A stretch of DNA of 64,000 bases from UBA7446 sp049596455 (GCA_049596455.1 JBMYLP010000005.1:1-64000), one strand, 5' to 3'. Numbered from the stretch's first letter, positions 1 to 8,192 are shown. Program-made: numbers and translations. Notes: generated by a model not told the origin, from the sequence alone.

Positions 1-152
1 CTCAAGATTATGAGTATGTTGAAGGACTTGGTGATTTGGATCAATGTAATGGAAGGTTTGGTGTAACCCCAGAATTTCCTGAAGGCATATATTACTATGT
101 CGTTACAGACGATTTTCCTTTTTTTACGAGATGCTTAAAGGGAGACACTTAA
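1..152 (+). CDS. YHYH domain-containing protein, C-terminal fragment
   Basis: This is the last 49 codons of a gene that begins before the window, in frame from base 3 to the TAA at 150-152. The translated end contains GDLDQCNGRFGVTPEFPEG followed by IYYYVVTDDFPFFTRCLKG, the conserved C-terminal signature of secreted YHYH-domain proteins common in Bacteroidota and marine bacteria. The function of this family is not established, and most members are secreted or lipid-anchored. The 5' part, including any signal peptide, cannot be seen. Confidence 0.75.
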   Translation, partial: QDYEYVEGLGDLDQCNGRFGVTPEFPEGIYYYVVTDDFPFFTRCLKGDT

Positions 153-203
153 AACAAAAACCGCTACACTATAACAGTATAACGGTTATATAATTATAAG
201 TTG

Positions 204-277
204 CTCCCCCTCTTGGGCTCGAACCAAGGACCCTCTGATTAACAGTCAGATGCTCTAACCAACTGAGCTAAGGAGGA
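204..277 (-). tRNA. tRNA-Asn (anticodon GTT)
   Basis: Read on the minus strand, a 74-nt cloverleaf can be folded. The acceptor stem TCCTCCT pairs with AGGGGGA. The D arm contains AGCTCAGTTGGTTAGAGC. The anticodon stem TCTGA/TCAGA encloses loop CTGTTAA with anticodon GTT, and the T arm is CTTGG TTCGAGC CCAAG. The discriminator is G and CCA is not encoded. It stands alone, and no integrase or duplicated 3' end is visible nearby. Confidence 0.95.
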
Positions 278-330
278 AAATGTGCGCAAATATAAAATAA
301 ATTGATTGACATTTGCGAATAATCAAATCA

Positions 331-356
331 AAAAAAGCGGCAAAAGCCGCTTTTTT
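331..356 (-). terminator. Rho-independent terminator
   Basis: A perfect GCGGC-AAAA-GCCGC hairpin (337-350) is flanked by six A on one side and six T on the other, so it can work in both directions. It lies 21 nt past the stop codon of the minus-strand gene at 377-1168 and most likely ends that transcript. It also separates it from the tRNA. Confidence 0.85.
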
Positions 357-376
357 AAATAAGTGTTCAATTTAAG

Positions 377-1168
377 TTAGTTTATTAAATAAAGCTGCTT
401 GGTTTCTGGATTCATCCCACCAATCCAAACCATAATTTCATCTTTGTGTGCATTAACAGCATTCCAAAACGTTTTACCATTTTCATCCATGCTGGTTCCA
501 AAGTTTGCCGATTCGTAAGAAGCAAAGGCCTCCCAGTCTGAATAGAATGTGTAAATATGAAGTCCCATTCCATCTCCATATAAATGGTTTGAGCCATATA
601 CAGCCTCTACACCAGGATGATTTTTGTATGACGCCAATTGACCCTCTTGCCAAGCTTTAAGCGCTTCTCCGCCTTTACCCCATTTGATGTCAAACTTACC
701 AAGGGTGACCACTTTTTTTGTTGACCAATCAAGTTTTTCGGACTCATATACCATATTTGTGTTAGCAACACGTATTTGATCCGTATGGTTTTCGGCATAG
801 TTGCGGAAATATGTCCAATATTCAGCGTTGAGGGCTTTTCTAGCTTCTTCGTCCAAATTCATCCCCTCAACGTTTTTTTGAAGCACTTCGTTTGCCAAAT
901 CACTATCTGCTTCAATATCTGCTGAAGAAGCATAAAAGTCATAAAATGCAAAAGTGTAGTTGTCGGCAAAAGCATGTGCAAAAATTCCGTGCGCAATAAT
1001 TTTTCTATCATCAGAGATAGACATGTTACTGAATTTTACGTGAGATGCTAAAAATTGATCAGCCTTAGTACGAGGAACATCAACGTATGTGATATTCATC
1101 ACTGATGCTGGTTGTGCATGCACATTCAAGGACAATGCGACAGTAACAATGGTTATTATATGTTTCAT
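377..1168 (-). CDS. Secreted protein with two similar halves (dimeric alpha/beta-barrel-like)
   Basis: The product is 263 residues. It has a signal peptide (positive start MKH, hydrophobic core, likely cleavage after HAQ near residue 19), so it should be exported. The mature protein looks like a tandem repeat. Residues of about 23-140 and 150-260 both read beta strand, long helix, then an aromatic-rich strand of the type YTFAFYDFY or LHIYTFYSDWEAF, then a W-rich helix. This resembles stand-alone ABM/NIPSNAP-like ferredoxin-fold proteins, which often dimerise. That is inferred from pattern only and no catalytic residues are recognised. It has its own -7 box and a strong terminator, so it is monocistronic. 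Confidence 0.6.
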   Translation of the reverse strand: MKHIITIVTVALSLNVHAQPASVMNITYVDVPRTKADQFLASHVKFSNMSISDDRKIIAHGIFAHAFADNYTFAFYDFYASSADIEADSDLANEVLQKNVEGMNLDEEARKALNAEYWTYFRNYAENHTDQIRVANTNMVYESEKLDWSTKKVVTLGKFDIKWGKGGEALKAWQEGQLASYKNHPGVEAVYGSNHLYGDGMGLHIYTFYSDWEAFASYESANFGTSMDENGKTFWNAVNAHKDEIMVWIGGMNPETKQLYLIN

Positions 1169-1184
1169 TTATTAAAATTTTAAT

Positions 1185-1192
1185 CAAAAATA
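1185..1192 (-). promoter_or_regulatory. Promoter -7 element TATTTTTG
   Basis: An exact match to the Bacteroidota -7 consensus TAnnTTTG on the minus strand, ending 16 nt before the ATG of the secreted two-repeat protein. No clear -33 element is seen. Confidence 0.55.
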
Positions 1193-1216
1193 ATAAAAGA
1201 AACGAATTATGATATC

Positions 1217-2536
1217 TTATTTAAGTAAAAAGCGATAAATATCATTTCCGTTAGCATATACAAACAATGCCAATAATAAAATCAATCCAACCATTTGTGC
1301 ATACTCCAACACCTTTTGGTGTGGCTTGCGCCCTGTGAGCATTTCATAAGTCAAAAACACTACATGGCCTCCGTCTAATGCTGGAATGGGTAATACATTC
1401 ATAAATGCCAAAATGATGGAAATTAAAGCGGTGCGTTCCCAAAATATACGCCAGTCCCACTTGGCAGGAAACAAACTACCGATAGTACCAAAACCTCCTA
1501 ATTGGCTTGCCCCTTTTTTGGTGAAAATAAACTTAAACCCAGCTACATAATCAAACAATGTCCAGTAGCCATAATCAAACCCCTGTTTGATACTCTCGGC
1601 TGCCGAGTAGCTTACATCTGTAGTTTGAGGACGCGTATCCTTTAAATATACGCCCACTGTGCCATCTTCAGTTACAGAAGTGGTTATTTGTTGGGTTTTA
1701 CCGTTACGTAAAACAGTCAGTACTACTTCTTCACCCTTTAGGTCATCTAGTGCGCTTTGCATCTGAGGCATTGAAGCTATTGTAACATCGTTAACCCCTA
1801 CAATACGGTCATTTGGTAAAATTCCCGCTACTGCAGCAGCAGAATTTTCTTTTACTTTCTCAATGATGGCAGGCATATGCGGAATAAGTGGGAACATTTC
1901 GCCTGCAGCAAATAGTTGCTTGCCAAAATCCTCAGGAATCGTCAAGGTTTCCGTTTTTCCATTAGCGTGTGCTACCGTAATACTATTGGCATCACGTAAA
2001 AGCAGCCATCTGTTCACATCCATAGCGGCATCAAGAGGGACGCCGTTTACTGTTAAAACCTTATCTCCTTGCTCAAAACCGATAGCCTGAGCTTGTGGTG
2101 TAGGCGAAAGCCCATAAACCAATGCATCATTCGTAATTACGGTTCTGCCCCAAACAAACATCACCATCATATAAATCAAAAAGCCAAGCACCAAATTTAC
2201 TGTGACACCACCTAACATAATAATTAAACGTTGCCACGTGGGTTTTGCCCGAAACTCCCATGGTTGTGCAGGTTGCGCCATTTGTTCGGTATCCATGCTT
2301 TCGTCTATCATGCCCGATATTTTCACATAGCCGCCCAGCGGTAGCCACCCAATGCCATAAACGGTTTCGCCAATTTTCTTTTTAAATAATGAAAATTTGA
2401 CGTCGAAAAAAAGGTAAAATTTCTCAACGCGCGTTTTAAAAAGTTTGGCAGGAATAAAATGCCCCAATTCGTGAAGTACAATAAGTAGCGATAAACTCAA
2501 AATTAGTTGTCCGCCCTTAACAAGAAAAAGTTCCAT
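1217..2536 (-). CDS. rseP: RIP metalloprotease RseP (site-2 protease)
   Basis: A 439-residue M50-family inner membrane zinc protease that cuts transmembrane substrates such as anti-sigma factors after site-1 cleavage, and also signal peptide remnants. HELGH sits at residues 22-26 in the first membrane segment and supplies two zinc ligands and the catalytic Glu. The third ligand lies in the C-terminal LDGGH segment. Between them are two PDZ-like regions (about 130-200 and 210-290), as in family members of 430-450 residues. In flavobacteria rseP commonly lies near sco1, as it does here with sco1 divergent. It has its own promoter box at 2554-2561. Confidence 0.95.
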   Translation of the reverse strand: MELFLVKGGQLILSLSLLIVLHELGHFIPAKLFKTRVEKFYLFFDVKFSLFKKKIGETVYGIGWLPLGGYVKISGMIDESMDTEQMAQPAQPWEFRAKPTWQRLIIMLGGVTVNLVLGFLIYMMVMFVWGRTVITNDALVYGLSPTPQAQAIGFEQGDKVLTVNGVPLDAAMDVNRWLLLRDANSITVAHANGKTETLTIPEDFGKQLFAAGEMFPLIPHMPAIIEKVKENSAAAVAGILPNDRIVGVNDVTIASMPQMQSALDDLKGEEVVLTVLRNGKTQQITTSVTEDGTVGVYLKDTRPQTTDVSYSAAESIKQGFDYGYWTLFDYVAGFKFIFTKKGASQLGGFGTIGSLFPAKWDWRIFWERTALISIILAFMNVLPIPALDGGHVVFLTYEMLTGRKPHQKVLEYAQMVGLILLLALFVYANGNDIYRFLLK

Positions 2537-2553
2537 GGAAAAAATTTAGATGT

Positions 2554-2561
2554 CAAATGTA
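2554..2561 (-). promoter_or_regulatory. Promoter -7 element TACATTTG (rseP)
   Basis: An exact TAnnTTTG on the minus strand, 17 nt upstream of the rseP ATG. It faces away from the sco1 promoter 36 bp further on, so the two genes are divergently transcribed from a short shared region. Confidence 0.6.
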
Positions 2562-2596
2562 AGGGATTTGACCGAGCTATAAAACGATAGAGGTCG

Positions 2597-2604
2597 TATC
2601 TTTG
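2597..2604 (+). promoter_or_regulatory. Promoter -7 element TATCTTTG (sco1), leaderless spacing
   Basis: An exact TAnnTTTG match separated from the sco1 ATG by only four bases (CAGC). Transcription from this element would begin at or next to the A of the start codon, leaving no 5' untranslated leader. Confidence 0.65.
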
Positions 2605-2608
2605 CAGC

Positions 2609-3283
2609 ATGGAGTTTAGTCGGTTTTTTGGTAAATTTAAAACCTTAGCATTTGTGCTATTGGTGCTTTCTGTGGTTATTGTTGGCTTGTTTTATATTGC
2701 CCTTAAGCCCAAAGAAGTGCTCCCCGTGTATCAGCCTGCCATGGTAACCCCCGAACTGGTTGATGAAAGTATTCAGTATGTAAAAAAATACCATACTATT
2801 GCGCCTTTTTCCATGACCAACCAAAACGGACAACCCATCACCGAAAAAGACTATGATAACACCATTTATGTTGCCGATTTCTTTTTTACTACTTGCCCTA
2901 GCATTTGTCCCATTATGACCAAAAACATGTATGCGCTACAAGAAAAATTAGCGGATTTACCGCAGGTAAAACTGTTGTCGTTTAGTGTTACGCCCCAAAT
3001 AGACTCGGTAGCACAGCTCAAACGCTATGCGCTAAAAAATAAGGTGGATGATGCGCGCTGGAACTTGGTAACTGGGAGTAAAAAGGACATTTATCAGTTG
3101 GCACGTAAATCCTATTTGGTGGTAAAAGACGATGGCGATGGTGGTCCTTACGACATGATTCACACGGAAAATTTTGTGTTGGTAGACAAGCAAAAGCGTA
3201 TTAGAGGTTTTTACGACGGCACCCAACAAGAAGCCATGGATGCTATATACAACGATATTAAGCTACTGCTTACAGAAAACTAA
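2609..3283 (+). CDS. SCO1/SenC family copper chaperone
   Basis: A 224-residue protein with an N-terminal membrane anchor (about residues 12-32) and a periplasmic thioredoxin-like domain. The copper ligands of the family are all present: Cys96 and Cys100 in TTCPSICP, and His185 in MIHTENF. Sco proteins deliver copper to the CuA centre of cytochrome c oxidase. The start is fixed by the -7 box four bases upstream. It precedes feoA by 63 nt, but feoA has its own -7 box, so co-transcription is possible and not required. Confidence 0.93.
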   Translation: MEFSRFFGKFKTLAFVLLVLSVVIVGLFYIALKPKEVLPVYQPAMVTPELVDESIQYVKKYHTIAPFSMTNQNGQPITEKDYDNTIYVADFFFTTCPSICPIMTKNMYALQEKLADLPQVKLLSFSVTPQIDSVAQLKRYALKNKVDDARWNLVTGSKKDIYQLARKSYLVVKDDGDGGPYDMIHTENFVLVDKQKRIRGFYDGTQQEAMDAIYNDIKLLLTEN

Positions 3284-3315
3284 CATTTGTCATTAAAATG
3301 TTGCGTACTTTAATG

Positions 3316-3323
3316 TACATTTG
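3316..3323 (+). promoter_or_regulatory. Promoter -7 element TACATTTG (feoAB)
   Basis: An exact TAnnTTTG in the sco1-feoA gap, 23 nt before the feoA ATG. A TTTG at 3286-3289 could be a distant -33 element, though its spacing is longer than usual. I looked for a Fur-type inverted repeat and saw none. Confidence 0.5.
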
Positions 3324-3346
3324 TTCTTTAAAATTGGTCTAAATAA

Positions 3347-3580
3347 ATGTATTTAACCCTTGCCGATTTAGCAGTTGGAGAGACTGCCATTATCGATTCT
3401 TTTGACGTGGAGCAACTCCCCATGAAGCTTATAGAAATGGGGTGTCTGCCTGGCAACGAGGTCGGGCTGATTCAGCTTGCGCCTAGTAAAGACCCTTTGT
3501 ACCTAAACATTTCGGGTTCGCATTTGGCAATTCGTCGCGAAACCGCAACACGCATTCATATTCGTAAAAAAGGTGAGTAA
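3347..3580 (+). CDS. feoA: Ferrous iron transport protein A
   Basis: A 77-residue cytosolic SH3-like protein that associates with FeoB and is needed for ferrous iron uptake. The start MYLTLADLAVGETAII, the middle LIEMGCLPGNEV and the SHLAIRRETATRI end match the FeoA fold. It overlaps feoB by 8 bp (GTGAGTAA), so the two are translationally coupled. Confidence 0.93.
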   Translation: MYLTLADLAVGETAIIDSFDVEQLPMKLIEMGCLPGNEVGLIQLAPSKDPLYLNISGSHLAIRRETATRIHIRKKGE

Positions 3581-5663
3581 AAACATCAACGTTGCGCTTA
3601 TTGGTAATCCCAATACGGGAAAGTCATCGGTGTTTAATCACCTTACTGGACTAAACCAAAAAACTGGAAACTACCCCGGTATTACCGTTGAAAAAAGAGA
3701 AGGTATTTGTCGCCTCCCTAGAGGTGTAAAAGCACGTATTCTAGATTTGCCCGGCACCTATAGCCTTAATGCCTCATCGTTAGACGAAAATGTGGTGGTG
3801 GAATTGCTCTTAAATAAAAACGACAAGGATTTTCCAGACGTCGCTGTGGTGGTGTCAGATGTAGAAAACCTAAAGCGAAATCTGCTCCTATTTACCCAAA
3901 TCAAAGACCTCAACATACCCACCATTTTGGTGATTAACATGTCTGACCGCATGCGCCGTAAAGGCATCAGCATTGACACCTACAAAATGGAGCAATTGCT
4001 ACACGCCAAAGTTGTGCTAGTGAGTGCTCGGAAAAATGAGGGTATTGATGTGCTAAAAGAACACATATCCGCCTTCAAAACCATTTCCACAAACCCATGT
4101 GTAGCCATCAAACAAATAGATCCAGAGTATTTTGGTTCATTGGAACGTACGTTCCCCAATCAGTCGTTGTATAAGTTGTGGCTGGTAATTACGCAAGATG
4201 TAAATTTTGCCAAAGTGGAGCGCAAAAAAATGGAAGCTGAAGATGCTAATCATTTGCGAAGCGCATCTTTCTTAAAAAGACTACAACAAAAAGAAACCAT
4301 CAAACGCTATCAGTTTATCAATGCTGTTTTAAAAGAATGCTACGAAAAAGACAACAGCAAAGCCACTGACCTGCGCGGTAGGTTAGACCGTGTGTTGACA
4401 CACAAAGTTTGGGGATTTGTGATTTTCTTTGTGATTTTGCTAACCATTTTTCAAGCGCTTTACGACTGGAGTAGCGTCCCTATGGATTTTATTGACGCCA
4501 CTTTTGTGCAACTTAGCGATTGGGCGAAAACAACTATCCCATCTTGGATGGCGCCCAACCTTATTGCCGAAGGCATTATTCCGGGGCTTGGTGGCATCGT
4601 GATTTTTGTGCCGCAAATTGCCATGCTGTTTTTGTTTATATCCATTTTGGAAGAAACCGGCTACATGAGCCGCGTGGTCTTTATTACCGACCGTGTAATG
4701 CGACGATTTGGGCTAAGTGGCAAAAGTGTTATTCCCCTAATTTCAGGAACGGCATGTGCTATTCCCGCCATCATGGCAACACGAAATATTGAAAATTGGA
4801 AAGAGCGATTAGTCACCATTTTGGTAACGCCATTCACTACCTGTTCGGCGCGATTGCCTGTGTACTTAATTCTTATCAGTTTGATTATTCCAGATGAGCG
4901 CATTTTGGGAGCAAACTTACAAGGGTTGGTACTGATGATTTTTTATCTACTCGGATTTGCCATGGCACTTTTGGCAGCGTTTGTGTTGCACAAAACGATG
5001 CCTCGAAACCAAACCAGTTATTTTGTGGTTGAAATGCCTAATTACCGCATTCCGTTGCTGAAAAATATATTGCTAACTATTATAGAAAAAACAAAATCGT
5101 TTGTGCTAGAAGCAGGAAAAGTGATTTTAGCCATTTCTATTCTGCTTTGGGTATTGGCATCAAATGGTCCTAGCGACACCTTTAAAAACGCCCCAGAAGA
5201 AGTCGCAAAATCGGTTTCCGTTTCAGCTAAAAACTACGACCAACAGCTTAGCGCATACAAACTTGAACACTCGTATTTAGGTATTATAGGCAAAAGCATT
5301 GAACCGCTAATTCGTCCCTTGGGTTATGACTGGAAAATTGGAATTGCCATTGTAAGTTCGTTTGCTGCCAGAGAGGTGTTTGTAGGCACGCTTGCCACTA
5401 TCTACAATGTTGGAGAAGATGAAGAAGAAACCATAAAAAAACGAATGGCAGCCGAAACCTATGCAGACGGTAGCCCTGTGTTTACCCTCGCCTCTGGATT
5501 GTCGCTTATGGTATTTTATGCTTTTGCCATGCAATGTATGAGTACCTTAGCCATTGTCCGAAAAGAAACCAACAGCTGGCGTTGGCCTACTATTCAACTT
5601 GTGGTGATGACCGCTGTGGCGTATTTGGGCGCATTGGCAACATTTCAATATTTTAGCATTTAA
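3573..5663 (+). CDS. feoB: Ferrous iron transport protein B
   Basis: A 696-residue membrane GTPase that imports Fe(II). The N-terminal G domain has G1 GNPNTGKSS (residues 11-19), G3 DLPG and G4 NMSD. It is followed by a helical linker, then paired Gate domains with the FVPQIAMLF and SGTACAIPAIMATR segments, and a C-terminal membrane region. The start is GTG inside the end of feoA. The length is in the lower part of the family range. Expected to be active under low oxygen or iron limitation. Confidence 0.95.
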   Translation: MSKNINVALIGNPNTGKSSVFNHLTGLNQKTGNYPGITVEKREGICRLPRGVKARILDLPGTYSLNASSLDENVVVELLLNKNDKDFPDVAVVVSDVENLKRNLLLFTQIKDLNIPTILVINMSDRMRRKGISIDTYKMEQLLHAKVVLVSARKNEGIDVLKEHISAFKTISTNPCVAIKQIDPEYFGSLERTFPNQSLYKLWLVITQDVNFAKVERKKMEAEDANHLRSASFLKRLQQKETIKRYQFINAVLKECYEKDNSKATDLRGRLDRVLTHKVWGFVIFFVILLTIFQALYDWSSVPMDFIDATFVQLSDWAKTTIPSWMAPNLIAEGIIPGLGGIVIFVPQIAMLFLFISILEETGYMSRVVFITDRVMRRFGLSGKSVIPLISGTACAIPAIMATRNIENWKERLVTILVTPFTTCSARLPVYLILISLIIPDERILGANLQGLVLMIFYLLGFAMALLAAFVLHKTMPRNQTSYFVVEMPNYRIPLLKNILLTIIEKTKSFVLEAGKVILAISILLWVLASNGPSDTFKNAPEEVAKSVSVSAKNYDQQLSAYKLEHSYLGIIGKSIEPLIRPLGYDWKIGIAIVSSFAAREVFVGTLATIYNVGEDEEETIKKRMAAETYADGSPVFTLASGLSLMVFYAFAMQCMSTLAIVRKETNSWRWPTIQLVVMTAVAYLGALATFQYFSI

Positions 5664-5664
5664 T

Positions 5665-5778
5665 ATGGAAAAGGTAATCATTAGCGTCGCTGTACTTTGG
5701 GCCATTTATTTTTTGGTACAAAAATTTAGACCCCGAAAAAAAACATCCTCTGGATGTGCTTCCAACTGCTGCAAATGA
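5665..5778 (+). CDS. FeoB-associated Cys-rich membrane peptide
   Basis: A 37-residue frame starting one base after the feoB stop: one membrane helix (VIISVAVLWAIYFLVQK), then a basic stretch FRPRKK, then a Cys-rich tail SSGCASNCCK. This is the architecture of the short FeoB-associated Cys-rich proteins found directly after feoB in many bacteria. They are thought to take the place of FeoC, possibly sensing or binding iron. No other gene function fits. It is followed immediately by a terminator, which closes the feo operon. Confidence 0.8.
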   Translation: MEKVIISVAVLWAIYFLVQKFRPRKKTSSGCASNCCK

Positions 5779-5786
5779 TAAAAAAA

Positions 5787-5818
5787 TGGCAAATCGAAAT
5801 TCGATTTGCCACTCTTTT
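5787..5818 (+). terminator. Rho-independent terminator of the feo operon
   Basis: A near-perfect inverted repeat with 12-bp arms, TGGCAAATCGAA and TTCGATTTGCCA, around a single centre base (5787-5811), followed by CTCTTTT. It begins nine bases after the stop of the Cys-rich peptide gene. Confidence 0.85.
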
Positions 5819-5826
5819 ATGCCATT

Positions 5827-5836
5827 NNNNNNNNNN
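5827..5836. other. Assembly gap (10 N)
   Basis: Ten unresolved bases in the convergent space between the feo operon and the outer membrane protein gene. Ten is a conventional placeholder, so the true size is unknown and a small gene could be missing. The stop codon of the downstream minus-strand gene is intact. Confidence 0.95.
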
Positions 5837-5850
5837 TTCATTCCACCTAA

Positions 5851-6864
5851 CTAATTACGGGCAAAGGCATATTGCAAGCCAAGGATACCGCACCAATTGT
5901 GTTTCATTTGGATACCCTCAACCCTTTGACTTAGGGGAAGTTTTACCTCCAAGGCAAACCGCAGATTTTTAAGTGCTCCTCCCGAAATCAAATAGTTACT
6001 TCCAAGCCCTATATCGAGTTGTTTTCTTCCTGAATTTTTGGTGTCAAACAACGGCATCATCATAGGGTTAAGCTGAGCATCTTTTCCTGAGATACGACCA
6101 ATTGAGACATAGTATAGACTCCCCGAAAAACTTAGGTTTTTACTGGCTTGTAAGGCATACCACCCTGCAAGATTCCATCTGTTACCTAATGCATAGCCTT
6201 CTGGATTGTTGCCCAATCGAGTTTTAAATACCGATTGTAGCCCCCATGAGGTTTTATCGGACTGTCCCAAGTAAGTAATCCCAACAAACGGATCCCAAGT
6301 TCCGCTTCCCAGTTGCATGGGATATGCGAGTCTTGTGTCGGAATTCATAGGGGTACTTCCGCGCTGATTTAGGCTTCCCGTTGGAATAGAAATACCCAGG
6401 TTGGCATGGACTTTTTGCCTCTTAAACTTTGCCAAATGAATTAATCCCGATAACGATAAATCACCAAATCCTATAGATTGTGTCTCAAAAGATATATTCA
6501 TTTTGGTTTCTAATTGCATGTCGTTATCAATGTAATTCCCCATTAGCATCAAGGTTAACTTATCTGATGGCGCATACATCATCCCAAGCATGTGCATGTG
6601 CATTGCCATGTTTTGAGGGGCTGCCATGTACTTCTTATAAACCTCAGCGTTTTCTACCTCTGAGGATGATAAAAGCAATCCCTGCATTTGCATGGTCATT
6701 AGCCGATACGAGAACATAAGCGCTCCTTTTGCGTGCAAGTGATCTCCCATAACATGTATGGGAGCATGCCCATCGGGGCGCGAAGCACTCATTTCAGTTT
6801 GTTGTGCCCAAAGCAAAGGGCATAGTAAAAGAGTCCCTAAAAAAGGGAAAAATAATTTTTTCAT
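5851..6864 (-). CDS. Outer membrane beta-barrel protein, Met/His-rich (metal-linked transporter-like)
   Basis: A 337-residue exported protein (start MKKLFFPFLG, cleavage probably after LLWAQ). An in-frame ATG ten codons upstream (6894) is possible but spoils the signal peptide. The mature N-terminus reads HVMGDHLHAKGALMFSYRLM and later MHMHMLGMM, a Met/His-rich pattern seen in outer membrane proteins encoded beside copper or zinc genes. The rest alternates polar and hydrophobic residues with glycine turns and ends in LQYAFARN, which fits a beta barrel of the MetA-pathway-like superfamily. It is last in a minus-strand group after the CNGKC protein and the ZIP transporter. Substrate unknown; copper or zinc is an inference. 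Confidence 0.6.
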   Translation of the reverse strand: MKKLFFPFLGTLLLCPLLWAQQTEMSASRPDGHAPIHVMGDHLHAKGALMFSYRLMTMQMQGLLLSSSEVENAEVYKKYMAAPQNMAMHMHMLGMMYAPSDKLTLMLMGNYIDNDMQLETKMNISFETQSIGFGDLSLSGLIHLAKFKRQKVHANLGISIPTGSLNQRGSTPMNSDTRLAYPMQLGSGTWDPFVGITYLGQSDKTSWGLQSVFKTRLGNNPEGYALGNRWNLAGWYALQASKNLSFSGSLYYVSIGRISGKDAQLNPMMMPLFDTKNSGRKQLDIGLGSNYLISGGALKNLRFALEVKLPLSQRVEGIQMKHNWCGILGLQYAFARN

Positions 6865-6907
6865 TGAATTTGTGTTGTATTTGGTTTTAATCATTTAAAG
6901 CCACACA

Positions 6908-7312
6908 CTAGGTATGGCAGTGGAGATACAGCACAGCTTGGGGAGGGGGCAAAAGGGGTTTGTTAAAATTGTCGTTATATAAATCCAAAGGGTTATAAAA
7001 AAGTAATTGGATTGTGTAAGAGAGTTGTTTGAATTGAAGTCCCTTTTGTTTTTCTAGAAAAAGGTTGGGGAATTTTTCAAAGCTAATTTGTGGATATTCG
7101 GATGTGCCTTCAGGCTCATTTTCTAGAATTTCTTTTGTCAATTGGCATTTTCCGTTGCACTGCAATACCTCTTTTTCTTTATTAATACACAGCACTTCTG
7201 CAATGTAATCGTAATTAATAGCGTAATTAAAAAACGGAAATGTAGGTCGAATTCCTGAATAACAGAAGACTATAACGAGCAGTAAACTAATAGCTTTTTT
7301 GCCGAAAAACAT
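6908..7312 (-). CDS. Conserved CNGKC-motif protein of metal-transport loci
   Basis: A 134-residue protein with one N-terminal membrane segment (about residues 7-25). The conserved core runs NYDYIAEVLCINKEKEVLQ followed by CNGKCQLTKEI, a pattern found in uncharacterised Bacteroidota proteins located next to heavy-metal transporters. The cysteines suggest metal binding. The C-terminus ends HCHT, which could add ligands. It is 43 nt upstream of the outer membrane protein gene, so the two probably share a transcript. Function is not known. Confidence 0.6.
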   Translation of the reverse strand: MFFGKKAISLLLVIVFCYSGIRPTFPFFNYAINYDYIAEVLCINKEKEVLQCNGKCQLTKEILENEPEGTSEYPQISFEKFPNLFLEKQKGLQFKQLSYTIQLLFYNPLDLYNDNFNKPLLPPPQAVLYLHCHT

Positions 7313-7340
7313 TTAATAATATAGGGCGATTTTCCTATTT

Positions 7341-7348
7341 CAAAAATA
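7341..7348 (-). promoter_or_regulatory. Promoter -7 element TATTTTTG
   Basis: An exact TAnnTTTG on the minus strand between the ZIP gene and the CNGKC gene, 28 nt before the latter's ATG. It would allow the CNGKC/outer-membrane pair to be expressed apart from ZIP. Confidence 0.5.
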
Positions 7349-7368
7349 TAGATAATTACAACATAATC

Positions 7369-8187
7369 CTACCCCAAAGCAACATCTAAGGTCATCATAA
7401 CCACAAACCCCGCAATAAAGCCTAGTGTTGCAATGTCTGTAAATTTATCTTGTTGGGTTTCGGGAATTACTTCTTCTACCACTACAAAAATCATGGCACC
7501 CGCCGCAAACGCAAGTGCATAGGGCAAAATGGGCGTAAAAAACGTAACGGCAAGTGCACCAATGACACCCGCAATAGGTTCTACAACAGCTGAAGATTGC
7601 CCATAAAAAAAGCTTTTACGTCTGCTTAACCCTAGTCGGCGCATGGGCATAGAAACCGCAATGCCCTCAGGAAAATTTTGAATGCCAATACCAAGTGCAA
7701 GCACCACTGCTCCAGCTATGGAGGCCTCAGGCAAGCCCGCAGCAACGCCGCCAAACAATACACCAACCGCCAATCCTTCGGGAATATTGTGCAGCGTAAT
7801 GGCAAGCACCATAAGCGTGGTACGGTGCCATGGGGTTTTTATTCCTTCCGATTCTTTAAAATTGATGTGAAGGTGAGGTAATATTTTATCCAAACCAAAA
7901 ATGAAAAGGGCGCCCAGCGTAAAGCCAACCGCAGCAGGAATTACTTTTACAAAACCCTCGCCAGGACTCATGTCTATTCCAGGGGCGAGCAAACTCCAGA
8001 AGCTAGCGGCTACCATAACGCCTCCTGTAAATCCTAACATGCCGTCCAAAACAGCACGATTCATGGTTTTAAAAAAGAAAACAAACGATGCGCCAAGTGC
8101 AGTTAATCCCCACGTAAAAAGGGTAGCGTAAAGCGCGCCCAACACTGGTGGCGTATTTTCAAAAAAGTGAAGTATAGATTCAAACAT
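7369..8187 (-). CDS. ZIP family metal transporter
   Basis: A 272-residue inner membrane protein with about eight helices. The two signature metal-site helices are present: HNIPEGLAVGVLFGG and IQNFPEGIAVSMPMRR, whose His, Asn, Pro and Glu residues form the binuclear site. ZIP proteins move zinc, iron or other divalent metals into the cytoplasm. The length and pattern fit the GufA/ZupT-like bacterial branch. It is transcribed from a -7 box five bases before its start, divergent from crtY. Confidence 0.9.
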   Translation of the reverse strand: MFESILHFFENTPPVLGALYATLFTWGLTALGASFVFFFKTMNRAVLDGMLGFTGGVMVAASFWSLLAPGIDMSPGEGFVKVIPAAVGFTLGALFIFGLDKILPHLHINFKESEGIKTPWHRTTLMVLAITLHNIPEGLAVGVLFGGVAAGLPEASIAGAVVLALGIGIQNFPEGIAVSMPMRRLGLSRRKSFFYGQSSAVVEPIAGVIGALAVTFFTPILPYALAFAAGAMIFVVVEEVIPETQQDKFTDIATLGFIAGFVVMMTLDVALG

Positions 8188-8192
8188 AGGGG

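Noticed and set aside
152..377. tRNA-Asn as an integration site
   Set aside because: No integrase and no duplicated tRNA end were seen nearby; only a terminator and ordinary genes.
3284..3346. Possible Fur box before feoA
   Set aside because: No 19-bp inverted repeat of the Fur type is visible; only a -7 box is clear.
5754..5972. Reading frame crossing the first N gap
   Set aside because: It runs through unknown bases and lies opposite the outer membrane protein gene. The translation contains undefined residues.
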